From: Polaribacter sp. ALD11 | Lineage (GTDB): Bacteria; Bacteroidota; Bacteroidia; Flavobacteriales; Flavobacteriaceae | Length of the DNA: 64,000 bases | Direction of reading: 5' to 3' | NCBI RefSeq assembly: GCF_002831685.1 | Contig: NZ_CP025119.1 | Span: forward strand, 531,001 to 595,000 | Shown here: positions 9,602 to 17,530 of the stretch, in pieces | Layout of the letters: each line of letters begins with the position of its first letter | Position numbering within the stretch: the stretch's first letter is position 1 | The notes under the pieces: model-generated | The model's database searches: none | What the model was told of the DNA's origin: nothing | What the model saw: the letters and a program-made list of their open reading frames with translations, nothing else | Position numbers and translations under genes: made by a program

Positions 9602-10480
9602 TTATTTTAAAGGTTTTTGAATTTCGAATTCTTTTAAAAATTCATCAAAAATAAAGTTATTAGAATCTTCTTTTTTTAAGGCCTTCAATTCTTTTTTGCT
9701 TAATTTTTGTTCCTTAGTTCTAGCAATTTCATCTTTCGCATATTCGTATAAACTCCATTGTTTATTGTTATATTCTAAAGCTGTTAAATTTTCTATCCAA
9801 TCACCAGAGTTTAAATACATTGTTTTCCCATGCTGATTTGTTATTTCTCTTATTTCTGGTTGATGAATGTGCCCGCAAATAACATAATCGTAATTATTAT
9901 CGATCGCAATGTCAGACGCTGTTTCTTCAAAATGATTGATGAATTTTACAGCACCTTTAACGCTGTTCTTAATTTTTTTAGAAAGTGATAATTTTCCGTA
10001 ACCAAAAAGCTTACTAATCCAATTTATAAATGTGTTTATTATTATTAAAATATCATACCCTTTTCCTCCTAATTTAGCCAACCATTTAGAGTGTTTCATT
10101 GTAACATCAAATACATCTCCATGAAAAACCCACGCTTTTTTATCATCAATATTTAAAACTAATTTGTTTAGAATCTTAAAACTTCCCAATTGAAACCCTT
10201 TAAATTTACGTAACATTTCATCGTGATTTCCTGTAATATAATAGACTTCTGTTCCTTTAGATAGAAGAGAAGTTATGTGTTTAATTACATTCATGTGAGC
10301 TTTTGGAAAATAACGTTTGTTAAATTGCCAGATATCAATAATATCACCGTTTAAAATTAATACTTTTGGTTCAATCGTTTTTAAATAATTTAAAAGTTCT
10401 GTTGCTTTACAACCATAAGTACCTAAATGTACATCTGAAATTACAACATAATCTAACTTGCGTTTTTCGTGTTTTTTCAT
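9602..10480 (-). CDS. Metallophosphoesterase, LpxH-like (UDP-2,3-diacylglucosamine diphosphatase family)
   Basis: The protein has the calcineurin-like metal motifs in LpxH order: SDVHLGTYG near residue 15, LNGDIIDIWQ at about 45, TGNHDE at about 82, HGDVFD at about 118 and CGHIHQPEI at about 200. LpxH hydrolyses UDP-2,3-diacylglucosamine to lipid X in lipid A synthesis. This 292-residue form is longer than E. coli LpxH (about 240), with a charged C-terminal extension, so it may be the LpxH2-like paralogue type with another pyrophosphate substrate. The downstream glycosyltransferase 5 nt away supports an envelope role. The 296-nt gap beyond its start (10481-10776) holds only the terminator at 10722-10746. 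Confidence 0.75.
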   Translation of the reverse strand: MKKHEKRKLDYVVISDVHLGTYGCKATELLNYLKTIEPKVLILNGDIIDIWQFNKRYFPKAHMNVIKHITSLLSKGTEVYYITGNHDEMLRKFKGFQLGSFKILNKLVLNIDDKKAWVFHGDVFDVTMKHSKWLAKLGGKGYDILIIINTFINWISKLFGYGKLSLSKKIKNSVKGAVKFINHFEETASDIAIDNNYDYVICGHIHQPEIREITNQHGKTMYLNSGDWIENLTALEYNNKQWSLYEYAKDEIARTKEQKLSKKELKALKKEDSNNFIFDEFLKEFEIQKPLK

Positions 10481-10721
10481 TTTATAAAGTAAAAAGTTGA
10501 GAAGTTATTATTATAAACAGCGGTATTCTTTTTAAATGGTTTAAGAATAGTTGTTTTAAATAAGAGCATAAACAAAAGCATTTATCATATAGTTTCTCAA
10601 ACTTACGTCCTTAATGTATTATTAGAGTAAAGTAATAATGAAAAAAAGGTAAGTAAATTCTTATGAAAAAGTTTAGTTAAAGTAATCTTAATGTTATGAA
10701 TAATAATAGGTTAGAAGGCAT

Positions 10722-10746
10722 AAAAAAATCCGCTAAAAAGCGGATT
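10722..10746 (-). terminator. Terminator of the oxygenase-YciH-phosphorylase operon
   Basis: AATCCGCT and AGCGGATT form a perfect 8-bp stem with an AAAA loop, followed by a run of seven U on the minus strand. It lies about 30 nt past the small lipoprotein gene and closes the minus-strand unit running from 13963 to 10777. Confidence 0.88.
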
Positions 10747-10776
10747 CATTGAATTTGAAATTAAGAAACAGATAAA

Positions 10777-10917
10777 TTATGATAAATCTATCTGCTTTAA
10801 TGTTGTTTGGTTGGTTGTTGAAACATCTGCTAAACCACAAGCATTAGAAGTGCTTCTACAAGAAGAAGAACAAATGATTCCTAGAATACAAATTGCAATA
10901 AATACTACTTTTTTCAT
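10777..10917 (-). CDS. Small predicted lipoprotein (46 residues)
   Basis: This short gene encodes MKKVVFIAICILGIICSSSC followed by RSTSNACGLADVSTTNQTTL and a six-residue tail. The N-terminus is a classical lipoprotein signal: KK, a hydrophobic core, then a Cys after a small-residue stretch (ICSSSC), with acylation expected at Cys20 or Cys16. The mature part would be under 30 residues. It starts 19 nt after the stop of the solute-binding-fold gene on the same strand and is followed by a strong terminator, so it is the last gene of that operon. I do not recognise a named family. The clear signal, the normal codon pattern and the operon position argue that it is real. Confidence 0.7.
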   Translation of the reverse strand: MKKVVFIAICILGIICSSSCRSTSNACGLADVSTTNQTTLKQIDLS

Positions 10918-10936
10918 TTTTAATAATTTTTAAAGG

Positions 10937-11797
10937 CTAAATGTACATATTTTTTATGAACTCACCTGATTTTTTCTTCTCTTCTATAACGTTAAAGCGA
11001 ACCATTTTATTTTGAATTCGTGAAATTAAGTTTTTAGTGATGGGTTTACCATCATTCCATTCTGTAATTTTTAACCATTTTTGAATATCTTCTAACTTTT
11101 GTTCGTATCTTTTTGCTAGAATTTCATCAATATTATGAATGTTTTTGAAGTCTTTTGTTTGGGCATTTATAATATCTAAAACCTTCTTAACTTCACTAAA
11201 GTTATTTTCTAAAACTTCATTTCTAACAGCAACAACAAAACAAGGCCAAGGTGTTGGGCAATTGTCTACTCTTCTAAAAGTACCATTATCTACTAAAGGT
11301 TTTGTTGTAAAATGTTCCCACATAAAGTAGTCTGCTTCTCCATCTGTTAAAGCATCAATACCACCTTGTAAATTACCAATTACTTTAAACTTTAGGTTTT
11401 CTACATTCCAACCTTGGTTAAAAGCATTTACAATTGCCATTAAATGAGAACCAGAACCAAATCTACTAATCGCGATGGTAGCATGTTCTAAATCTGCAAT
11501 AGTTTTAAATTCGGATTTTGCAGCCACATGAATTCCCCAAATTAAAGGTGTTTCTACAAAGGTTTGTACAATTTTAGATGGATTTCCATTAGAAATATCT
11601 TTAATGATTCCTTCTGTTAGAACAATTGCAATATCTACTTCACCAGAACGTAAAGACCTGCACATTTCACCAGTTCCACCAGGGTAATCTTGCCATCTAA
11701 GATTGATGTTTTCTTTGGTGTAATCTTTGTTTTTTAGTGTTAAATACCAAGGATAATTAAAATGCTCTGGCACACCACCAACTTTTAAACTCGTCAT
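10937..11797 (-). CDS. Solute-binding-fold protein without signal peptide (NMT1/THI5-like)
   Basis: The 286-residue sequence resembles type 2 periplasmic binding proteins of the NMT1/THI5 or SsuA type: LKVGGVPEHFNYPWYLTLKN at the start, then GGTGEMCRSLRSGEVDIAIV, ISRFGSGSHLMA and ALTDGEADYFMWEHF. It begins directly at the mature domain with no signal peptide or lipobox, so it should be cytoplasmic. No ABC permease or ATPase gene is nearby. Its ATG directly follows the TAG stop of the nucleoside phosphorylase, implying translational coupling. Cytoplasmic members of this fold are often enzymes (THI5, MqnA, MqnD), so an enzymatic or sensor role is my inference. The substrate is unknown. Confidence 0.65.
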   Translation of the reverse strand: MTSLKVGGVPEHFNYPWYLTLKNKDYTKENINLRWQDYPGGTGEMCRSLRSGEVDIAIVLTEGIIKDISNGNPSKIVQTFVETPLIWGIHVAAKSEFKTIADLEHATIAISRFGSGSHLMAIVNAFNQGWNVENLKFKVIGNLQGGIDALTDGEADYFMWEHFTTKPLVDNGTFRRVDNCPTPWPCFVVAVRNEVLENNFSEVKKVLDIINAQTKDFKNIHNIDEILAKRYEQKLEDIQKWLKITEWNDGKPITKNLISRIQNKMVRFNVIEEKKKSGEFIKNMYI

Positions 11798-12667
11798 CTA
11801 TTCTACTAATTTGTTCAACGAATACTCAATTAAATCTTCTACAACCTTTTTGTAGTTTTTACTAAAAGTACCATTTGCTCTATTTGCAATAATTGCATTC
11901 ATAGAAACGGCATTGTGGCCTAACAGCTTAGATAAACCATAAATAGCAGAAGTTTCCATTTCTAAATTGGTAATTCTATTTCCGTTGTAATTAAAAGAAT
12001 CTATCTTTTTATTAATATCAGCATCTTGTAAAGGCAAACGTAAAACTCTACCTTGTGGTCCGTAAAAACCACCGGCAGTTGCTGTAATTCCTTTAAAAAT
12101 TTTATCTGAATCTAATTTTTGTGCCAATTCACTACTATTTTTAATTAAAATAGGATGTGATTTTTTAGCGCTCCAATTGGTTTGTTTTACAAATGCATCT
12201 TCAATTTCTTTATTTGAAATTTCTTCAATTTGATAGGAGTGAAGCATGCCATTTAAGTCTAGGGCATGAGAACTCATTAAAAAAGAATCTACAGGAATGT
12301 CTTTTTGTAAAGAACCAGATGTACCAATTCTTACAATATTTAAAGCTGTAAGTTTAGCTTTTGGCTGTCTTGTTTCTAAATTTATATTAACAAGTGCATC
12401 TAATTCATTTAAAACAATATCTATATTATCTGGGCCAATACCTGTAGAAACTACAGACAATCTTTTGCCTTTATAAACACCGGTAGATGTTTTAAACTCT
12501 CTTTTTTGAGTTGTAAATTCAATAGAATCAAAAAGATTCGTAATTTTATCAACTCGATCTTGGTCGCCAACAAAAATAATATCGTTTGCTATATTTTCTG
12601 GTTTTAAATTCAGATGGTAAATGCTACCATCAGGATTTAAAATTAATTCAGATTGTTGTATGTTCAT
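11798..12667 (-). CDS. Nucleoside phosphorylase (uridine phosphorylase-like)
   Basis: The protein matches the PNP/UDP phosphorylase superfamily that splits nucleosides with phosphate to a base and ribose-1-phosphate. Visible motifs are IFVGDQDRVDKI, VSTGIGPDNIDIVLNEL (phosphate/ribose loop), VRIGTSGSLQKDIPVDSF and the ribose-binding NLEMETSAIYGL near the C-terminus. Length (289) is slightly above E. coli Udp (253). Whether it prefers uridine, purines or methylthioadenosine cannot be decided; the EMET motif fits Udp-type enzymes. It lies 9 nt downstream of yciH and abuts the solute-binding-fold gene. Confidence 0.78.
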   Translation of the reverse strand: MNIQQSELILNPDGSIYHLNLKPENIANDIIFVGDQDRVDKITNLFDSIEFTTQKREFKTSTGVYKGKRLSVVSTGIGPDNIDIVLNELDALVNINLETRQPKAKLTALNIVRIGTSGSLQKDIPVDSFLMSSHALDLNGMLHSYQIEEISNKEIEDAFVKQTNWSAKKSHPILIKNSSELAQKLDSDKIFKGITATAGGFYGPQGRVLRLPLQDADINKKIDSFNYNGNRITNLEMETSAIYGLSKLLGHNAVSMNAIIANRANGTFSKNYKKVVEDLIEYSLNKLVE

Positions 12668-12676
12668 ACTTATTTT

Positions 12677-13000
12677 TTAACCTCCAACTCTTTTTACTTT
12701 AAAACCTTTGTCTTTAAGCATTGTCATTATAGTGTCTCTGTAATCTCCTTGAATAATAATTTTATCATCTTTAAAACTGCCACCAACAGAAAGTTTGGTT
12801 TTAATTTCTTTAGCTAAAATTTTAAAATCGGAAGTTGCACCAGTATACCCTTCTAAAATAGTAATTGGCTTTCCTTTGCGTTTTTCGTATTTACAGATAA
12901 TAGGATCTTCTTGTAACCAAATATTAGATTTCTCTTTTTTAGGTTCAATTTTTTCCTCATGTTCTGGAAATAAGTTTTTTAATTGATCTTTAAAATCCAT
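12677..13000 (-). CDS. yciH: SUI1/eIF1-like translation factor (YciH family)
   Basis: YciH proteins are bacterial homologues of eIF1 that bind the 30S subunit and affect start-site fidelity. The 107-residue protein has a variable charged N-terminus and a SUI1 core: ITILEGYTGATSDFKILAKE, then KLSVGGSFKDDKIIIQGDYR, ending in LKDKGFKVKRVGG. These are the family hallmarks. It sits in a tight minus-strand operon, 15 nt after the oxygenase gene and 9 nt before the phosphorylase gene. Confidence 0.9.
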   Translation of the reverse strand: MDFKDQLKNLFPEHEEKIEPKKEKSNIWLQEDPIICKYEKRKGKPITILEGYTGATSDFKILAKEIKTKLSVGGSFKDDKIIIQGDYRDTIMTMLKDKGFKVKRVGG

Positions 13001-13015
13001 TTATAGATAATCGTG

Positions 13016-13963
13016 TTATTTTTTTAAACCTAATTCTTTTAAACGTTGGTCTAAAAACTCACCAGCTGTAATATCTTCAAACTGTTTTGGGTTTTCAGCA
13101 TCAATACAATCTTCTAAAACATCTAACTTCATTTCTGATATTGGGTGCATAAAAAACGGAATTGAATAACGAGAAGTTCCCCACATTTCTTTTGGCGGAT
13201 TCACAACTCTATGAATAGTAGATTTTAATTTGTTATTGCTATGTCTAGACAACATATCACCAACATTTATCATAATTTCATCTGGTTCTGCCATTGCATC
13301 AATCCAATCTCCATTATGGTTTTGAACTTGCAAACCTTTTCCTTGCGCCCCCATTAATAAAGTAATTAAATTAATATCTCCATGAGCGGCAGCTCTTTCA
13401 GCTCCTTTTGGTTCTGTTTTAATTGGCGGATAATGGATAGGACGTAGAATGCTATTTCCGTTTTTAATATAATGATCGAAATATGTTTCTTCTAAATCTA
13501 AATGCAATGCTAAAGAACGCAACACATATTTGGCTGTTTTTTCTAACATTTTGTAGGTTTCTTTTCCAACTTTGTTAAACTTCGGAAGTTCGTCTACCAG
13601 TACATTTTCTGGATATTCTTTGGCTCTTTCTACATCGTCTTCTACATATTGCCCAAAATGCCAAAATTCTTTTAAATCACCTTCCTTTTTACCTTTAGCA
13701 GATTCTTTTCCGAAAGAAACATAGCCTCTTTGTCCTCCAATTCCAGGTATTTCATACTTTTCTTTTGTTTCAATAGGTAAATCAAAAAAGTTTTTTATTT
13801 CGCTATATAAGTCAGAGACTAATGTATCGTCTAAAAAATGACCTTTTAAAGCCACAAAACCTATGTTTTCATAAGCGTGACCAATTTCATTTATAAATTT
13901 TTGCTTTCTATTTTTATCATCAGATAAAAAATCTGCTAAGTTTACACTTGGTATTTTATTCAT
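13016..13963 (-). CDS. 2-oxoglutarate/Fe(II) oxygenase, isopenicillin N synthase-like
   Basis: This 315-residue protein has the IPNS/flavonoid dioxygenase architecture: an N-terminal DIOX_N domain (VNLADFLSDD, then NIGFVALKGH) and a C-terminal double-stranded beta-helix. The iron ligands are His and Asp in AAHGDINLITLL and His in STIHRVVNP. The 2-oxoglutarate-binding Arg/Ser are in SRYSIPFFMHP. Many marine bacteria have this family without an assigned substrate. It is the promoter-proximal gene of the operon that continues through yciH, the nucleoside phosphorylase and the solute-binding-fold gene. The reaction is presumably oxidative hydroxylation; the substrate is unknown. Confidence 0.82.
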   Translation of the reverse strand: MNKIPSVNLADFLSDDKNRKQKFINEIGHAYENIGFVALKGHFLDDTLVSDLYSEIKNFFDLPIETKEKYEIPGIGGQRGYVSFGKESAKGKKEGDLKEFWHFGQYVEDDVERAKEYPENVLVDELPKFNKVGKETYKMLEKTAKYVLRSLALHLDLEETYFDHYIKNGNSILRPIHYPPIKTEPKGAERAAAHGDINLITLLMGAQGKGLQVQNHNGDWIDAMAEPDEIMINVGDMLSRHSNNKLKSTIHRVVNPPKEMWGTSRYSIPFFMHPISEMKLDVLEDCIDAENPKQFEDITAGEFLDQRLKELGLKK

Positions 13964-14029
13964 TTTTGTAGTTTTTTATTAAAAACAGCCTATAAAGTTA
14001 CTGAAAAATCAGTAATTAATAGCGTGGTT

Positions 14030-14749
14030 TTATTTTTTTGAAAACGGAATTAAGTAACTTAATGTATAATTGAAGCCAAAACCGGTATTACTTTCAAAAA
14101 TTCTATTAAATCCTGGGGCAAACAAAGATTTAAAATCCTTTGGATCTTTTACACTCATTAAAACTTTGTAAGAAACACTAAAACTAACATAGAAATTTTT
14201 AAAGGATTCAGCTTTTATACCTAACATTAATTCAGACCAATGTGCATTTAAATTTGTAGCAGATCTTGCTGCGGTATTAAGGTTTGCTGGAAAATAATTG
14301 CCATTTTCTGCATCTGACACATTTGGTGTATAACTATTTAATGTTTGATCAAATAAACTGAAACCGTATCTGTATCCAACAAAAATCTCATTATTCATGT
14401 CTAACCAGTTTTTGTAAGCATTATAATTAACACCTAAACGAATGTAATTTCCTTTAGAAGTAGAATTAGAAAAATCTTCTGCACTTGTTTCTTCTTCATA
14501 ACCAATTTCTGCAGCAATATATAAATTCTTTTTAATTCTATAGTCTCCTACAATCTCAAAACCACTATATGCGCCATCAACAATAGCTTTTATTGGTTTA
14601 CTAATATCTATTCCTAAACGAAAACCATAGTTTGTCTTATAGATAACTGTATCTATTTCTTTGCTAAGAAGTGTGTCTTTTTTCTGTTCCTGAGAAAAAC
14701 CTTCTGCAAAAACAAATAACAAACAAATGCTAATGAAATATTTGTACAT
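14030..14749 (-). CDS. Exported outer-membrane-type protein (DUF6048-like)
   Basis: I chose the ATG at 14747-14749 because it gives a clean signal peptide (MYKYFISICLLFVFAEGFS, cut before QEQ). The seven extra upstream residues would spoil it. The mature part alternates polar and hydrophobic residues typical of a small outer-membrane beta barrel (YIRLGVNYNAYKNWL, EIFVGYRYGFSLFDQ, SFSVSYKVLMSV). The frame overlaps the 3' end of the upstream lipoprotein gene by 20 nt, so the two are coupled. From memory this pair matches DUF6452/DUF6048 proteins found next to rlmD in flavobacteria. Function unknown. Confidence 0.7.
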   Translation of the reverse strand: MYKYFISICLLFVFAEGFSQEQKKDTLLSKEIDTVIYKTNYGFRLGIDISKPIKAIVDGAYSGFEIVGDYRIKKNLYIAAEIGYEEETSAEDFSNSTSKGNYIRLGVNYNAYKNWLDMNNEIFVGYRYGFSLFDQTLNSYTPNVSDAENGNYFPANLNTAARSATNLNAHWSELMLGIKAESFKNFYVSFSVSYKVLMSVKDPKDFKSLFAPGFNRIFESNTGFGFNYTLSYLIPFSKK

Positions 14750-15224
14750 GTGCTGTAGTTTGATTGTCAAGATTAATAATAGTTGTTGGTGTAAAATCTT
14801 TTATCCAAGAAGTTGAACCCGTATCTGCAGAAAATGCTACATTATTAAAAACGACCTTGTAACCACAAGAACGAGAAACAAATTCCTCTTCTGTATCATA
14901 CTTTATGGTAAATGTAGTAATTTCATTTTTTGAAGTTGCGCCACCTGAAGTGTTTTTCTTAAATGAGTATACCGTCTCAGAGGTTAAAGAATTCAAAGGA
15001 ATTGAAATACTATTTTCACTTACACTTGTATATTGCGAAATAGTATCTTTTGTACCAGACCAAACTGATAATAGCTGTACTTTTTTAGGCGTTTCTCTAT
15101 TGGTAGCATCATAAAAATCTATTATTAATTTTGATGTTACAGGATTCTGTACACAGAAATCATCTTTTTCACAAGCAGAAAAGAGGACTAGGAATAGTAA
15201 TAAAAAGAGAATGATTTTTTTCAC
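14730..15224 (-). CDS. Predicted lipoprotein (DUF6452-like)
   Basis: This 164-residue protein starts MKKIILFLLLFLVLFSACEK, a lipoprotein signal with Cys18 as the acylated residue. The mature part has a Cys pair (DDFCVQNPV and SRSCGYKVVF) and beta-rich, threonine-rich sequence. It overlaps the following barrel-like gene, suggesting that the two products work together in the envelope. It starts 33 nt after the pterin dehydratase gene. The family name is recalled from the neighbourhood, not computed. Confidence 0.7.
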   Translation of the reverse strand: MKKIILFLLLFLVLFSACEKDDFCVQNPVTSKLIIDFYDATNRETPKKVQLLSVWSGTKDTISQYTSVSENSISIPLNSLTSETVYSFKKNTSGGATSKNEITTFTIKYDTEEEFVSRSCGYKVVFNNVAFSADTGSTSWIKDFTPTTIINLDNQTTAHVQIFH

Positions 15225-15257
15225 AAGTTAAATAATAATTAGATTGTTTTTATAGAA

Positions 15258-15566
15258 CTATTCTTCTTCTTCTTCTTCAACTTCTACAATTTTATTGATT
15301 GCAGCCGCTAATTTAAAATCTAATTCTGTAACACCATCAGCATCATGCGTTGTTAATGTAATATCTAATGTATTGTATACATTTGTCCATTCTGGGTGAT
15401 GATTTAAGGCTTCACATTCGAAGGCAATTCTATTCATTGCAGACATACAATCTTTAAAATTATCGAATTCGAAATCGGTATGTAATGCGTTGTCGTAATA
15501 TTCCCAATCTACAAGGTTTTCTAATTTTTTTTCTATTGCTGATTCTGATAGTTTTATCTTATTCAT
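15258..15566 (-). CDS. phhB: Pterin-4a-carbinolamine dehydratase
   Basis: The enzyme dehydrates 4a-hydroxytetrahydrobiopterin, recycling the pterin cofactor of aromatic amino acid hydroxylases. The diagnostic segment is ECEALNHHPEWTNVYNTLDI, with the catalytic His pair, followed by LTTHDADGVTELDFKLA. Length (102) is standard. The C-terminus carries an unusual acidic tail, VEVEEEEEE. It lies between rlmD (173 nt upstream) and the lipoprotein gene. No phenylalanine hydroxylase gene is in the window. Confidence 0.92.
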   Translation of the reverse strand: MNKIKLSESAIEKKLENLVDWEYYDNALHTDFEFDNFKDCMSAMNRIAFECEALNHHPEWTNVYNTLDITLTTHDADGVTELDFKLAAAINKIVEVEEEEEE

Positions 15567-15739
15567 GGTATTTACTTTTAGAGTTTATTTATTGAATCGC
15601 TTATTGCTATTTTTTTACGAGTTTAACGGATGTTTTCGTAAATAATTGAACTTATTTGTAATTTTTTATATTTTCTGTCTTGCTAAAATAGTTTCATTTT
15701 CAGAAATAAAACCCAATTATTTAGAAATTATGAGTTGTT

Positions 15740-17194
15740 TTAACACTTTTCAAACAAAACAACCGTCTCAATATGACTTGTATGCGGAAATTGATCTACC
15801 AAACTAATTTTCTTAATTTGATACCCAGCTTCAGCTAACAGTTCTGTATCTCTAGCTTGTGTTGCAGGGTTACAAGAAACATACACCATTCTATCTGCTT
15901 TAAGATTAATTATCTTTTGTAATGTTTTAGGTGCAATTCCTGCTCTTGCAGGATCTAAAATAATGGTTTTAATTTTGTTTTCATATTCAGGATGTGCCGT
16001 TAAAAACTTACCAACATCTGCTGCATAAAACTGTAAACCATCGATCTTATTTCTTTTGGCATTTTTTTCTGCATCTTCAATTGCAGATGCAACGATGTCT
16101 ACACCTACAATTTTTGCGTTCTCACTTTTAGAAGCTACAATTTGTCCGATGGTTCCTGTTCCACAGAATAAATCCATTACAACCGTATTGTCTACTTTAG
16201 ACTTATCTTCTAAAACGTATGCTACAACTTTATCGTATAATTTTTCCGCACATTTTGGGTTTGTTTGAAAAAAGCTTTTCATGCTGATTTCAAAATCTAA
16301 ACCTAATAATTCTTCTACAATTTTATCTTTTCCGTAGACTAAATCTACACTTCCTGAAGTTGCAATGGTTCTGTCTCCAGTTTCATCGTTAATAGTGTGT
16401 AATAAACCAGCTAAACGATCTCCGAAAATATCTTTTAGAAAGTTTGCGAATTTATTTAAATCGAACTTATCTAATTCTGGGGATGTGGTTACTAAATTAC
16501 ATAATAACTCGTCTGTCTTAAAAGATTTTCTCACCACAAAATACCTGAAGAAACCTTCTCTTTTTGGTCCGTGCCAAGGTGCTAAGCCTGTTTCGATACA
16601 ATATTGACGAATGTTTTTTAGATTGTCTTCCATTTGTTTGTCAAACAAACCAGAATCTTTTTCTAAATTATCTCCCATCCACCAAACGCCACGTCTTTTA
16701 AAACCTAAGGTAAATTCGTCTTTATCTCTTTTTGTAACTCTGTCATACCCAATGGCAGAAAAACCATATTCCATTTTATTACGATAATGAAATACGTTTG
16801 GCGAGGTTACAAATTCATCAAATAAGTCTACTATATTTTCTACCTTTCCTATTTTTTTGAATAATGAAAGGGTACTTTCTTTTTTATATTTGTGTTGTAA
16901 TTCTATTGGTAATTGAATGTAAGGTGCACCAGGGATGTCTTGATACGGAACTTCAATTTCATCTTCAGAGGGTTCTAAAACATCGATTAACTTTGCTTCT
17001 GCATAGTTCTTACTAGATTTGCTAATTTGTGCTTTTACCAATTGACCAGGCAACGTATTAGGTATAAAAACAACAAAGCTTCCTTCTTCCGAATGAATTC
17101 TTGCAATCCCTTTTCCTCCAAAAGCGTAATCTTCAATTTTTAATTCTAAAACTTGATTCTTCTTTACAAATTTGTTGCGTTCTCTACGTGGCAT
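15740..17194 (-). CDS. rlmD: 23S rRNA (uracil-5-)-methyltransferase, RlmD/RumA family
   Basis: The protein uses SAM to make 5-methyluridine in 23S rRNA. Residues 10-75 form a TRAM RNA-binding domain (VLELKIEDYAFGGKGIARI). The catalytic half contains FFQTNPKCAEKLY, the SAM loop VMDLFCGTGTIGQIVASK, DPARAGIAPKTL and the nucleophilic Cys in VYVSCNPATQARD, and ends in VDQFPHTSHIETV. Length (484) is slightly above E. coli RlmD. No four-Cys Fe-S cluster motif is visible in the middle, unlike E. coli RlmD. The exact target uridine is inferred. Confidence 0.9.
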   Translation of the reverse strand: MPRRERNKFVKKNQVLELKIEDYAFGGKGIARIHSEEGSFVVFIPNTLPGQLVKAQISKSSKNYAEAKLIDVLEPSEDEIEVPYQDIPGAPYIQLPIELQHKYKKESTLSLFKKIGKVENIVDLFDEFVTSPNVFHYRNKMEYGFSAIGYDRVTKRDKDEFTLGFKRRGVWWMGDNLEKDSGLFDKQMEDNLKNIRQYCIETGLAPWHGPKREGFFRYFVVRKSFKTDELLCNLVTTSPELDKFDLNKFANFLKDIFGDRLAGLLHTINDETGDRTIATSGSVDLVYGKDKIVEELLGLDFEISMKSFFQTNPKCAEKLYDKVVAYVLEDKSKVDNTVVMDLFCGTGTIGQIVASKSENAKIVGVDIVASAIEDAEKNAKRNKIDGLQFYAADVGKFLTAHPEYENKIKTIILDPARAGIAPKTLQKIINLKADRMVYVSCNPATQARDTELLAEAGYQIKKISLVDQFPHTSHIETVVLFEKC

Positions 17195-17287
17195 TTCTTA
17201 TGATTTTGATTTGCAAAATTAGGAAAAAGATATTGATAGATTTGCTGATATTCAATTTAAGTTTACAGTCTTTCTAGTTTGCTATTT

Positions 17288-17366
17288 GCGTTAGCGATTG
17301 TAGCGGCATCCTTTTTGTTTTTTTACAAAAAGATATAGCGGAAAGCGCGACCTTTAGGGAACGCCC
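17288..17366. repeat. Dispersed flavobacterial repeat, family B, copy 1
   Basis: The segment runs from GCGTTAGCGATTGTAGC to GGGAACGCCC and has a central hairpin (CTTTTTGT against ACAAAAAG). Its reverse complement shares layout and end sequences with copies at 28470-28551 and 38920-39006. It lies in the 336-nt gap between rlmD and rocD. No open frame of note is inside. Confidence 0.6.
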
Positions 17367-17409
17367 ACACTTCTACAAACTCTGTGTTCAAATAGTTAAT
17401 TATTTTATT

Positions 17410-17530
17410 TACTTTTGTGAAACTTCGGGGATGATTTCTTTCCCACGCTGAATTTTCAGTTTTTACTGAAAGGATAAAGGTAGAACAGGAATGGTTATTT
17501 AATTATAAACATTTAAAACGAATAAATAAA
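17410..17530 (+). promoter_or_regulatory. rocD promoter box and possibly structured 5' leader
   Basis: TACTTTTG at 17410-17417 fits the Bacteroidota -7 box TAnnTTTG; no convincing -33 box is placed at the right distance. Transcription from there would give a leader of about 105 nt before the rocD ATG. It contains a GGGA/TCCC pairing (17428-17431 with 17441-17444) and a strong 7-bp hairpin TTTCAGT/ACTGAAA (17454-17471) with a UUUU loop but no terminator U tract, then a purine-rich stretch (AGGATAAAGGTAGAACAGG). It does not match a riboswitch I know. Confidence 0.4.

Noticed and set aside
10937..11797. Periplasmic ABC transporter binding protein
   Set aside because: No signal peptide or lipobox is present and no permease or ATPase gene is nearby, so a normal importer role is not supported.
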